Assembly (NCBI GenBank): GCA_012839085.1
Contig: DUNZ01000054.1
Span: 1 to 42,810, forward strand
Origin: Clostridiales bacterium
GTDB taxonomy: Bacteria; Bacillota; Clostridia; Lachnospirales; Lachnospiraceae
DNA length: 42,810 bases
Direction: 5' to 3'
This document shows positions 16,952-26,878 of this stretch, in pieces; position 1 is the first letter of the stretch; each line of letters begins with the position of its first letter. A model generated the notes under the pieces. The model saw only the letters and a list, made by a program, of their open reading frames with translations, was not told the origin of the DNA and searched no databases. The position numbers were made by a program, and so were the translations under genes.

Positions 16952-17674
16952 TTATTTTTCTATTTTTCTCAATAAGTTAACCTCATGATCCGTAAGTTCC
17001 CGATATTCCCCTGCTTGTAAGCTAGGATCTAAGCTTAGACCTCCCATGGATAAGCGTTTTAAATATAGAACCTCTTTGCCAACTGCCTGAAACATTCGTT
17101 TTACCTGATGAAATTTCCCCTCTTGGATGGTTAGTTCTATTTCGGATATAGTATCGGAATGAAGGATCTTTAATTGTGCGGGCAGTGTTTTGTAATCACC
17201 AATCCTTACACCTTCCAGGAAAGATTGGATATCTTCCGATGTGACCATACCCTTGATCTTGGCATAATATACCTTATCCACACGCTTTTTGGGAGATAAT
17301 AATTGGTGAGCCAGATCGCCGTCATTGGTAATCAGAAGTAAACCTTCCGTATCCTTATCCAACCTTCCCATCGGAAATAAATTCTTAACATTTTTTTCTT
17401 TGATTAAATCTAGCACTGTTTTAGAAAAATTATCGGTGGTGGCGGATACTACTCCTGCAGGTTTATGAAGCATAAAATAGTGATATTGATGATAATGAAT
17501 GGGATGATTATCAAAGTAAATCCTATCAAGACCAATGGTAATTTTAGTTTCTGGTTTACGACAGACCGTTTGATTAACCGTAACCCTACCCTTGCGAATC
17601 CATGTTTTGATTTCACTTCTTGTTCCAATCCCCATATCGGACAAATATTTGTCCAGTCGAATCATTTCTGCCAT
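16952..17674 (-). CDS. RsuA/RluB-family pseudouridine synthase
   Basis: rRNA pseudouridine synthase of the RsuA family, 240 aa. An S4 RNA-binding domain (about 4-60: MIRLDKYLSDMGIGTRSE) precedes the catalytic domain with FMLHKPAGVVSAT, catalytic Asp106 in GRLDKDTEGLLLITNDG and EGKFHQVKRMFQAVG. RsuA acts on 16S rRNA position 516 in E. coli; the Firmicute relatives vary and the target is not decided here. The start codon abuts the rsmF stop codon, so the two are probably translationally coupled. Confidence 0.92.
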   Translation of the reverse strand: MAEMIRLDKYLSDMGIGTRSEIKTWIRKGRVTVNQTVCRKPETKITIGLDRIYFDNHPIHYHQYHYFMLHKPAGVVSATTDNFSKTVLDLIKEKNVKNLFPMGRLDKDTEGLLLITNDGDLAHQLLSPKKRVDKVYYAKIKGMVTSEDIQSFLEGVRIGDYKTLPAQLKILHSDTISEIELTIQEGKFHQVKRMFQAVGKEVLYLKRLSMGGLSLDPSLQAGEYRELTDHEVNLLRKIEK

Positions 17675-19093
17675 CTATACCCATCTCCATCCTGGAAGAT
17701 ATTTGTTTTTAAATTTGTTATTTGTGATTTTACTCCACCCTAAAGGATGTCCATCAACACAAATCAGATACCAAGCATCCTCATAAGTTTGATCCAAATC
17801 AATGGTTTCGCATTTTAGATAACGGATGACTCTGGAATCGGATGAATTTAAATTTATGATATAAGGATATTCCTCTATTTTTAGGGATGAAGCCAAGGCT
17901 TGGGAAGGCTCAAATCTTTGCTTCTTTATCTCCCCAAGCAATAAGCCCTGACGAAGTATTCTTAAACCTTTTAAATCAGGCAATCCCTTGGGGGTTAGAT
18001 ATACCCGATCATCCCGAACCTCAATCTGCTCATAACGATCAATGCCAATCAGACTTAAAAAGCTTTGAGCCTCTTTGGTTAGCTGGGATGAACTTGTAGA
18101 ATTCCTTGAAAGGGATTTGTTAGCCTTGGTAAAGCCCTCTGATCCACTGTTTTCATCCTTTTTTAACAGTGCTATAAAATGGCCTTCTCCTTTGATTTTA
18201 TGGGGCCAAAGCCGAATACAGTTTTCAAGTTCCAGCTTGTCAGGATCCCACCAATGTGCTTTTCCTGTATCAAAACCTTCATAGGATAGTCCTAGGCTTT
18301 CTTGTCTATCTTCATCTGGCAAAGGATTTATAACGGAAAACTCTGGGCATTGTTCCAACAAATATGAAATGGTTCCCTCATTTTCCTCTGGGGAAAAGGT
18401 ACAAGTGGAATACAGAAGCAAACCTCCTGGTTTAAGCATTTTAGCTGTAAAAAGAATGATTTCCTTCTGAAGTTTATTATAATAGTCCACCCCATACTGC
18501 TCCCAATTTTTCATAATGGCTGGACTTTTACGAAACATGCCCTCTCCAGAACAGGGAGCATCAATTAAGATTTTATCAAAGTATTCGGGAAAATATTCAG
18601 CCAAACGATTGGGAGCTTCTGAGAGAACTAAGGCATTGCGAATACCAAATAATTCGATGTTTTTAAGTAATGCTTTGGCTCTAGAATTACTGATATCATT
18701 AGAAACCAAAAGTCCTTCTCCCCCTAGCTTGGCTCCTAATTCTGTACTTTTCCCTCCCGGTGCTGCGCAAATATCAAGAACTTTATCCCCAGGATGAATG
18801 GGAAGAAGGCTTGCTGGGGTCATGGCACTGGGCTCTTGAATGTAATAAAGGCCAGCATAATAATAGGGATGTTTTGCGGGTTGCTGATCGGTATCATAGA
18901 AGTATCCGTTGGTTACCCAGGGGATTCTTTCTATGGAAAAAGGACAGATTGGTTCAAATTCCTCAGGAGTCATTTTCAAAGTATTTACTCGAATCCCCCC
19001 ATAATGAGGATTGGAATAGCATTGTAAATACTCCTCGAATTCCTCTCCTAAAAGATTTCTCATTCTGTCCTCAAATAGTTGCGGTAATTTCAT
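17675..19093 (-). CDS. rsmF: RsmB/RsmF-family RNA m5C methyltransferase
   Basis: SAM-dependent RNA (cytosine-C5) methyltransferase of 472 aa. The SAM-binding motif VLDICAAPGGKSTEL is at 105-119. The two catalytic cysteines are C181 in DAPCSGEGMFRK and C231 in YSTCTFSPEENEG. A C-terminal region (about 320-472) contains the small domain typical of RsmF/YebU proteins. The exact 16S rRNA target is inferred from the family only. It has a GGAG ribosome-binding site and lies 89 nt after relQ and immediately before the rsuA-like gene. Confidence 0.9.
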   Translation of the reverse strand: MKLPQLFEDRMRNLLGEEFEEYLQCYSNPHYGGIRVNTLKMTPEEFEPICPFSIERIPWVTNGYFYDTDQQPAKHPYYYAGLYYIQEPSAMTPASLLPIHPGDKVLDICAAPGGKSTELGAKLGGEGLLVSNDISNSRAKALLKNIELFGIRNALVLSEAPNRLAEYFPEYFDKILIDAPCSGEGMFRKSPAIMKNWEQYGVDYYNKLQKEIILFTAKMLKPGGLLLYSTCTFSPEENEGTISYLLEQCPEFSVINPLPDEDRQESLGLSYEGFDTGKAHWWDPDKLELENCIRLWPHKIKGEGHFIALLKKDENSGSEGFTKANKSLSRNSTSSSQLTKEAQSFLSLIGIDRYEQIEVRDDRVYLTPKGLPDLKGLRILRQGLLLGEIKKQRFEPSQALASSLKIEEYPYIINLNSSDSRVIRYLKCETIDLDQTYEDAWYLICVDGHPLGWSKITNNKFKNKYLPGWRWV

Positions 19094-19182
19094 TATTTGT
19101 CACTCCATATGTTATATTCATGTAAAACTTTGCAGGCAATTAGCTTGATTTTTCGTCGTACAAGAAATAAATGATTCTCTTT

Positions 19183-19986
19183 TTACCTTAAGCTTTGTGC
19201 TCGGTATCTTTGAGAGAGTAAATCCAATTCACGATTAAAGCGTTCCAATTCTTCTTGATCACCGTTTTGATAAATACGGAAGAATTCATCCTGAATTTTA
19301 ATTACCTCTTGTTTATTGGCTACTTTATATAAATTTTGAATATTGGTTAAAATATCTGCTACGATATTGGCTTTTATGGTAAATGAGTTCTGAGCATCCA
19401 TGATTTCGTCTCTAACAACAGACATTTCACGATCAAGGATCAAAACCGCTTCTGCCGCTGAAGATAAGCGTTCACGGATATGCTCAGGCATGTTTTGCTT
19501 ATATTTATATTGTAGAGAATGTTCAATGGTAGCCCAAAAATTCATAGCTAGGGTTCTGATTTGAATTTCCACCTGTAATTCTTTTGTCCCTTTTAAGGTC
19601 TCTACATTATAGGCAACAATGATATGATAAGAACGGTATCCGCTTTTTTTCATATTGTTGATATAATTTTTTTCGCTTTTTACCCTCATATCCGATCTTC
19701 TTTTAATAATATCAACTACTTTATAAATATCTTCAACAAATTGACAGATAATACGAATCCCAGCAATATCATCTATCTTTTCCTCAAAATATTCTAAATC
19801 GATGCCCTTCTTCTGGGCTTTTTCTAAGATACTGGATATGGTTTTTACTCTACCTGTAACCTGTTCAATTGGGGAATATGCCCCCACATGATGGTATTCT
19901 TCTATTATGTGATTAAATTTAACGATAAGTTCATTTACTGCTAAGGCATAAGGGTCAAGAATTTCCCTCCAAAGCTGTATTTCCAT
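19183..19986 (-). CDS. relQ: Small alarmone synthetase RelQ (YjbM family)
   Basis: Single-domain (p)ppGpp synthetase that transfers pyrophosphate from ATP to GDP or GTP. It lacks the hydrolase, TGS and ACT domains of RelA/SpoT. Motifs: SPIEQVTGRVKTISSILEKA (38-57), DDIAGIRIICQFVEDIY, SGYRSYHIIV and QVEIQIRTLAMNFWATIEH, which match Bacillus YjbM/RelQ closely. At 267 aa it is longer than YjbM (211 aa), with an extra helical C-terminal tail of about 50 residues. GGGAGG lies 9 nt before the ATG. It follows rsmE by 42 nt and is probably cotranscribed with it from the promoter at 20914-20942, which overlaps an SOS-box-like site. Confidence 0.93.
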   Translation of the reverse strand: MEIQLWREILDPYALAVNELIVKFNHIIEEYHHVGAYSPIEQVTGRVKTISSILEKAQKKGIDLEYFEEKIDDIAGIRIICQFVEDIYKVVDIIKRRSDMRVKSEKNYINNMKKSGYRSYHIIVAYNVETLKGTKELQVEIQIRTLAMNFWATIEHSLQYKYKQNMPEHIRERLSSAAEAVLILDREMSVVRDEIMDAQNSFTIKANIVADILTNIQNLYKVANKQEVIKIQDEFFRIYQNGDQEELERFNRELDLLSQRYRAQSLR

Positions 19987-20028
19987 TTTGCATAACCTCC
20001 CAAATAACTTCTCGTACCTAACAGCTTT

Positions 20029-20778
20029 TTAATTTGCATCATCCTCCAAGGATAACATCATCATGGATAAGACTGCAAGGCCAGCTGTTTCTGTCCTAAG
20101 AATTCTTCTTCCGAGAGTAATTGGCTTAATACCGTGATTTTGTGCGGCTATTACCTCAGATTCATCGAAGCCCCCTTCTGGACCAATGTAAACTCCAATA
20201 CTTTTATATTGTCCTATTTGATTCATGACTTCTTTGGTATATTTGATTCCCTTTTCATTCTCATAGGGAAGGATGCCAAAATCTAAGCTACTGCCCAATT
20301 GAAGGGCTTTTTCAAAGGAGACGATTGGATGTATCTTCGGAATAATCCCCCTTCGAGATTGCTTTGCTGCACTTTCAGCAATTGCTTTCCAACGCTCTAA
20401 TTTCTTCTTTTCTTTCTTGTCATCCTCTATTTTCACGATAACACGATTGGTCATTACAGGTACTATCTCATAGACACCTAATTCCACAGCCTTTTGGATA
20501 ATTAACTCCATCTTATCCTTCTTTGGTAAACCTTGAAAAAGGGTGATATTTGCCATTAATTCCGTTCCAGTATCTTGAATGGAAACAATTTTTGCAAGAA
20601 TGTTTTTTTCAGACACCAATTCAATTATACAATAGCAATCTTTTCCTTGTCCATTACAAATTATTAATTCATCCCCAGGTCCCATACGGAGAACATTTTT
20701 AATATGATTCACGTCAGGGCCTGTAATGGTAATTTGCTCATTATGGATTTGTTCTTTGGTAACATAAAAACGATGCAT
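20029..20778 (-). CDS. rsmE: 16S rRNA m3U1498 methyltransferase RsmE
   Basis: SPOUT-class methyltransferase that N3-methylates U1498 of 16S rRNA. 249 aa with an N-terminal PUA-like domain (MHRFYVTKEQI...VNHIKNVLRMGPGD) and the knotted C-terminal domain with IQKAVELGVYEIVPV, AAKQSRRGIIPKI, VYIGPEGGFDESEV and LGRRILRTETAGLAVLSM. In most Firmicutes it lies next to prmA; here a plus-strand lipoprotein gene intervenes. The first 37 nt of the gene also occur once more at 21102-21138. Confidence 0.95.
   Translation of the reverse strand: MHRFYVTKEQIHNEQITITGPDVNHIKNVLRMGPGDELIICNGQGKDCYCIIELVSEKNILAKIVSIQDTGTELMANITLFQGLPKKDKMELIIQKAVELGVYEIVPVMTNRVIVKIEDDKKEKKKLERWKAIAESAAKQSRRGIIPKIHPIVSFEKALQLGSSLDFGILPYENEKGIKYTKEVMNQIGQYKSIGVYIGPEGGFDESEVIAAQNHGIKPITLGRRILRTETAGLAVLSMMMLSLEDDAN
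20742..20778. repeat. 37-bp repeat, copy 1 (start of rsmE)
   Basis: The first 37 bases of rsmE (reverse complement of TATGGATTTGTT...GATGCAT) are repeated exactly at 21102-21138, in the same orientation and 360 bp away. Confidence 0.95.
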
Positions 20779-20913
20779 CTATTCTCTCCTAACATTTCGA
20801 TTTCATGGGAATTTCAAGAATTTAAATTATTAAACACAGTTTATGGTATGTAAAATTCTGCTTGGATATGCTCCAATGATCTTAAGCAGGCAAAACTCTT
20901 TTACATCACTTCT

Positions 20914-20942
20914 ATTATACACCTTTTAGAACATACGTTCAA
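20914..20942 (-). promoter_or_regulatory. Sigma-A-type promoter of the rsmE-relQ unit
   Basis: On the minus strand TTGAAC (20937-20942), a 17-bp spacer and TATAAT (20914-20919), about 135 nt upstream of rsmE. No strong terminator is visible from here until the one after recU (14518-14546). Confidence 0.85.
20929..20940. promoter_or_regulatory. Putative LexA (SOS) box overlapping the rsmE promoter
   Basis: GAACATACGTTC fits the Gram-positive LexA/DinR consensus (CGAAC-RNRY-GTTYG) in every core position on both strands; the outer bases (A before, A after) do not match. It overlaps four bases of the -35 element and the adjacent spacer, the placement of a repressor operator. Confidence 0.6.
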
Positions 20943-21101
20943 TATATATTTTGTCCTATTTACCTATCCTGGCAAGGTAGATGCCAATTATTATATCATT
21001 TTAAAATTCTTATGAAATACCTTATCTAAATTTTTTAAAATTATCGAAACTTTTATAGTACTTATATCGTCTTATATTATGAGAAGATTCATATTTGCTT
21101 A

Positions 21102-21138
21102 TATGGATTTGTTCTTTGGTAACATAAAAACGATGCAT
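21102..21138 (-). repeat. 37-bp repeat, copy 2 (orphan copy of the rsmE start)
   Basis: Identical over 37 bp to the rsmE start. On the minus strand it reads MHRFYVTKEQIH and then diverges, so it is an orphan fragment and not a gene. It lies 42 nt before the lipoprotein start. The rest of the gap 20779-21180 is AT-rich; I see the rsmE promoter in it and no confident plus-strand promoter. Confidence 0.9.
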
Positions 21139-21180
21139 AGGATAACAATTTAGATGTATTCAAAAGAGAAAGGTGATTTT

Positions 21181-22143
21181 ATGAAAAAAGTTTCATTGGT
21201 AATTTTAATACTCGCTGCTGGAATCAGTATTCAGGGTTGCAGTGGTGCCGTGACAAATAAGGGATCCATAGAGGATGATGCTGCTAAATACAAGCAAACG
21301 GAACATCAACAGGAAAAATCCCAGGAAAAAGGTATAGATACTGACAATTTGTTGCAAACAGATGACCCTAACAAACTGGAAGAGACAAAGGATTCGAATA
21401 ATTTGGTTAATTCAGAAATGATAGAGACCGTAAAATCAAAAGAATCAAATGATTCCGTAGAATTGCAAGATGAATATTTGCATGATAATGGTGATATGGA
21501 AATTGACTCACTGGTTAAGCCTGATCAAGATGATATTGAGGAAGATGATAAAGATAGTGAGAAAGATGATATAAAAAGTGATAAGAAAGATCTTAAAAAT
21601 GAAGAAGGGGAAGATGCAAAAAACCCTGAAAACCTTGAGGAAATCAAGAAGATTACCATAGAAATCGAAGGGATGGAGGAAGAAATCAATGGTAGAACCT
21701 TTAAGAGTAATTTAGGATACCAGATGATTTATGATTTTGACCGATTTCAGGTAACTAGTTTCGAAGATAGTGATCAGTTTATGGTTGAAAATCCTGATCC
21801 CAGCCGATATCCCTATGTCTTTCTTCGGATCCTGCGGATGGAGGAAGATTCATTAGAAGCTAAGAACTTAAGGGAAAGTTTAGAATCTGGTAAAATAAAA
21901 GTTGCTGAAACAGAAAGTTACATAAATGTTGAGCAAAAAGATAATCTTAGAATCAATCAATGGGAAGCGGAACAATACTCTTATATCGAGGGTTCTGACT
22001 GGGATTCCCTAGTGAAAAAATACTATCTCTTAAGCATGGATAAGTCCCTTTATTTGATAGAAAGTCAATATTTTCTTGGTGCTGCAGAAGGATTTGGAGC
22101 AAGAATCCTTGCCATGTTAGATACCTTTACGATTACCAACTAA
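21181..22143 (+). CDS. Lipoprotein of unknown function with long acidic linker
   Basis: Begins MKKVSLVILILAAGISIQGC, a lipoprotein signal peptide with lipobox cysteine C20, so the mature protein should be anchored to the outer face of the membrane. Residues about 25-155 are low-complexity and rich in Asp, Glu, Lys, Asn and Ser (for example DQDDIEEDDKDSEKDDIKSD). A folded-looking C-terminal domain (about 160-320) follows. I do not recognise its family. I chose the ATG at 21181, with AAAGGTGA just upstream; an in-frame ATG at 21154 would place charged residues before the signal peptide. It is one of only two plus-strand genes here and splits the usual prmA-rsmE pair. A hairpin terminator follows. 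Confidence 0.88.
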   Translation: MKKVSLVILILAAGISIQGCSGAVTNKGSIEDDAAKYKQTEHQQEKSQEKGIDTDNLLQTDDPNKLEETKDSNNLVNSEMIETVKSKESNDSVELQDEYLHDNGDMEIDSLVKPDQDDIEEDDKDSEKDDIKSDKKDLKNEEGEDAKNPENLEEIKKITIEIEGMEEEINGRTFKSNLGYQMIYDFDRFQVTSFEDSDQFMVENPDPSRYPYVFLRILRMEEDSLEAKNLRESLESGKIKVAETESYINVEQKDNLRINQWEAEQYSYIEGSDWDSLVKKYYLLSMDKSLYLIESQYFLGAAEGFGARILAMLDTFTITN

Positions 22144-22158
22144 ATGTAAATTCAAAAT

Positions 22159-22195
22159 CTCCCGGAATCCACAAAGGAATCCGGGAGTATTTTAA
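22159..22195 (+). terminator. Terminator after the lipoprotein gene
   Basis: CTCCCGGAATCC (22159-22170) pairs with GGAATCCGGGAG (22176-22187) with one internal A-A mismatch and a 5-nt loop, followed by TATTTTAA. It lies between convergent genes and could act in both directions. Confidence 0.75.
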
Positions 22196-22219
22196 CGTTA
22201 TCTACCCATGCAGATAACG
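22196..22219 (-). terminator. Possible terminator of the hrcA-to-prmA unit
   Basis: Perfect 8-bp stem CGTTATCT / AGATAACG with an 8-nt loop, 22 nt after the prmA stop. On the minus strand it is followed by TTAAAAT, a weak T tract, then by the neighbouring hairpin at 22159-22187. Confidence 0.5.
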
Positions 22220-22241
22220 GATTTGTCTGCCTATTTTCTTC

Positions 22242-23243
22242 TTATTTTTGTGCTACAAAACTCACCCAATCTCCCATTCGGTTTGTTTCTAGTATGGTAA
22301 AGTGATTGGATAAAAGAGCTTCTTGAACCTCTTTTTCCTTGGTATTAATGATACCAGAAACAATATATATGCCATCTTTCTTTAAATTCTCTGTAATCAC
22401 AGCAGCAAGAGGAATTATTACATCTGCTAAGATATTAGCAACGACGATGTCATACATATCCTTTCCAATCTGCTGGCGAATCCCATCATCTTCAATGATA
22501 TTTCCTGTAACAAAGCCCAAACCGCCGGCTTGATGAAGTTTATTGATATCATTTTCAATCGAATCTATAGAAATGGTGGGTAGGTGATTGACCTGTGCAT
22601 TTTCTATAGCAGATTTGGTCGCATGTTCATCAATATCAATCCCCAGTACGGCTCTGGCACCCAGCTTCTTAGCGAGGATTGATAGTATACCACTTCCACT
22701 ACCGGCATCTAAAACGGTAGAATTCTCTTTCAAATATTTCTTAAGACTAAGGATACAGAGTTTCGTGGTTTCGTGGGAACCAGTTCCAAAGGATATCCCA
22801 GGATCGATCTCGATGACAAGATCTTTTTCTTTGACATCGGACAATTCTTCCCATGTAGGCTTAATCAGGATATCTTCATCAATGCGAAATGGTTTAAAGA
22901 ATTGCTTCCAGTTGTTGAGCCAATCTTTGTCCTCGGTTTCTGAGATTTCAATGTTCCCACTACCGATCGAAACAAAATTGGATAATTCCTTAAGACCTTT
23001 CCTTATTTTTTGAAGGAGTAAATCCTGATCTTCTTTTGGGTCGACATAAAAACTAACTTTTGCAGTTCCATCATCTTTCTCAAGTATTGGTAAAATGTCA
23101 ACAAACATTTGCTTTTTTTCTTCATCTGTTATTGGAACATTATCGATGATTTCAATTCCTTCAATACCGTAGTCACTTAGCATATCACTTATTAAATCTA
23201 CAGCCTCTGTTGTCGTATCTAAGGTGAATTTCGTCCATTTCAT
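22242..23243 (-). CDS. prmA: Ribosomal protein L11 methyltransferase
   Basis: SAM-dependent methyltransferase that trimethylates ribosomal protein L11. 333 aa, slightly above the E. coli size. MKWTKFTLDTTTEAVDLIS starts the N-terminal substrate-recognition domain; the Rossmann domain has IDPGISFGTGSHETTKLCI, SVLDAGSGSGILSI-type motif I and DIVVANILADVIIPLA. A GGAGAG ribosome-binding site precedes the ATG and the dnaJ stop is 12 nt upstream, so it belongs to the heat-shock operon, as in other Firmicutes. Confidence 0.96.
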   Translation of the reverse strand: MKWTKFTLDTTTEAVDLISDMLSDYGIEGIEIIDNVPITDEEKKQMFVDILPILEKDDGTAKVSFYVDPKEDQDLLLQKIRKGLKELSNFVSIGSGNIEISETEDKDWLNNWKQFFKPFRIDEDILIKPTWEELSDVKEKDLVIEIDPGISFGTGSHETTKLCILSLKKYLKENSTVLDAGSGSGILSILAKKLGARAVLGIDIDEHATKSAIENAQVNHLPTISIDSIENDINKLHQAGGLGFVTGNIIEDDGIRQQIGKDMYDIVVANILADVIIPLAAVITENLKKDGIYIVSGIINTKEKEVQEALLSNHFTILETNRMGDWVSFVAQK

Positions 23244-23255
23244 ATTTGCTCTCCA

Positions 23256-24398
23256 TTATGATTTCCAAAATTTTCTCTTGCCTTTTTCTTTATCTTTTTC
23301 ATTTTCTGGGTTCTGACTCTTTTTTCCTGTCATAGCTTCATCAAATTTTTTCAATAACTCTCTTTGTTCTGCATTCAAACTGGTTGGTACTTGCACAACC
23401 AAGGTAACATAATGATCTCCTCTGACATTCTTATTCCTTAAGGTCGGAACTCCTTTATCTCTAAGGCGAACTTTTGTATCGGTCTGTGTACCAGCTTTTA
23501 CATTATAAATGACATCTCCGTCCACGGTATTAATATAAATGTCACCACCCAGAGCAGCGGTTGCATAAGAAATGGGAACGGTGGAGAAAATATCATAATC
23601 TTGTCTTTGGAAAATGGGATGTCTGCTTACTTCTACATCTACCAATAAATCACCTCTAGGTCCACCATTGATTCCTGGTTCCCCTTTTCCTCTGATTCTT
23701 ACGCTTTGACCGTTGTCGATACCAGCTGGAATTGTAACTTTAATTCTCTTACGTTGGCTAATGTATCCGCTACCATAACAATCGGTACATTTTTCTTTTA
23801 TTATTTTACCACTGCCTTTACAATCTGGACAGGTTTGCACATTACGGATCATACCAAAGAGGGATTGTTGGGTATAGACAACCTGACCTTTTCCACCACA
23901 TTTCGAACAAGTATCTATGGCAGAGCCATGTTTTGCGCCAGTTCCATGGCAAGTACTACATTCATCTTTTAAGGTGAGATCCAATTCCTTTTCCGTACCA
24001 AATACGGCTTCTTCAAATTTAATTCTGACAGAAGTCCTAAGATTTGCCCCCTGCATCGGTCCATTATGGGATCGTCTTTGGCGTCCTCCAAAGAGATCAC
24101 CGAAGATATCTCCAAAGATATCACTCATGTCCATTCCGAAATCAAATCCACCTGCTCCTCCTCCTCCAGACTCAAAAGCTGCGTGTCCAAACTGATCGTA
24201 TTGGCTACGCTTCTTGGGATCGCTTAATACCGCATATGCTTCAGAAGCTTCCTTGAATTTAGCTTCTGCATCTTTATCCCCGGGATTGGTATCAGGATGG
24301 TATTGCTTTGCTAATTTTCTGTATGCCCTTTTTAATTCATCGTCGGTAGCAGATCTACTAACGCCTAGGACCTCATAATAATCTCTTTTATCTGCCAT
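23256..24398 (-). CDS. dnaJ: Chaperone DnaJ (Hsp40)
   Basis: Co-chaperone that delivers substrates to DnaK and stimulates its ATPase. 380 aa. The J domain (about 1-68) has [16 protein letters not shown] with the HPD motif; a Gly/Phe-rich region follows ([20 protein letters not shown]). Four zinc-binding CxxCxGxG repeats are intact: [24 protein letters not shown] and [10 protein letters not shown]-terminal substrate-binding domain completes the protein. The ATG at 24398 has AAAGG upstream; a GTG three codons earlier overlaps that site. An unusual gap of about 530 bp with tandem repeats separates it from dnaK. Confidence 0.98.
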   Translation of the reverse strand: MADKRDYYEVLGVSRSATDDELKRAYRKLAKQYHPDTNPGDKDAEAKFKEASEAYAVLSDPKKRSQYDQFGHAAFESGGGGAGGFDFGMDMSDIFGDIFGDLFGGRQRRSHNGPMQGANLRTSVRIKFEEAVFGTEKELDLTLKDECSTCHGTGAKHGSAIDTCSKCGGKGQVVYTQQSLFGMIRNVQTCPDCKGSGKIIKEKCTDCYGSGYISQRKRIKVTIPAGIDNGQSVRIRGKGEPGINGGPRGDLLVDVEVSRHPIFQRQDYDIFSTVPISYATAALGGDIYINTVDGDVIYNVKAGTQTDTKVRLRDKGVPTLRNKNVRGDHYVTLVVQVPTSLNAEQRELLKKFDEAMTGKKSQNPENEKDKEKGKRKFWKS

Positions 24399-24446
24399 CT
24401 TCTTCACCTTTCATAACTACTGTTGTTCAATTTTATCATAGGCAAA

Positions 24447-24510
24447 ATAGGTAGTCAAAATGGCTACCTATATGATAGGGAGTTGTTACAGGAAACCCTG
24501 TAACAACTCC
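24447..24510. promoter_or_regulatory. Two inverted repeats between dnaK and dnaJ
   Basis: ATAGGTAGTC (24447-24456) pairs with GGCTACCTAT (24462-24471). Next to it is a perfect 14-bp inverted repeat, GGAGTTGTTACAGG (24479-24492) with its complement at 24497-24510 and a 4-nt loop. Neither has a T run on the minus strand. They would fold in the dnaK-dnaJ message 50-110 nt before dnaJ and may act in RNA processing or stability. Confidence 0.6.
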
Positions 24511-24605
24511 GAATACATTATGATAATTTAGAAATTGAAATATCCTATTTTACAATATTAAATACTTATCTAACAGAAAATATTTTATCTCATAAAATTA
24601 CGGGT

Positions 24606-24838
24606 TTTATAAAATCTTGTATTTCATAAAGATTATGGTTTATAAAATCTTGTATTTCATAAAGATTATGGTTTATAAAATCTTGTATTTCACAAAGATT
24701 ATGCTTTATAAATCTTGCATTTCATAAAGATTATGGTTTATAAAATCTTGTATTTCATAAATTATTATACTCTTTATAAAATGCTTCGTTTCATAAAGAT
24801 TATGCTTTGTAAAATGCTGCGTTTCATATATTATTATA
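24606..24838. repeat. 33-bp tandem array between dnaK and dnaJ
   Basis: Units beginning TTTATAAAATCTTGTATTTC start at 24606, 24639, 24672, 24705, 24737, 24773 and 24806 (spacing 33, 33, 33, 32, 36, 33). The first four or five are nearly identical and the array decays towards dnaK, with traces to about 24890. There are no unique spacers and no supported open frame. It occupies most of the 24399-24932 gap. Confidence 0.92.
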
Positions 24839-24932
24839 TTTCATAATATTATGCTTCATATAATGCTATGCTTCATAAAATGTTATACCACATAAAAGAT
24901 GAAACTTCATAAATATGATTCTGCATACTATA

Positions 24933-26846
<1,914 letters not shown>

Positions 26847-26878
26847 TCAAGTAATACTACTCTAAAAATTATTTTAAA

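Noticed and set aside
20742-21138. 37-bp repeats as ends or attachment sites of a mobile element
   Set aside because: Nothing between them encodes an integrase or transposase, and the repeat is simply rsmE coding sequence.
21140-21151. GGATAACAATTT, resembling half of the E. coli lac operator
   Set aside because: Only a half-site without its partner, and no LacI-type context; likely chance.
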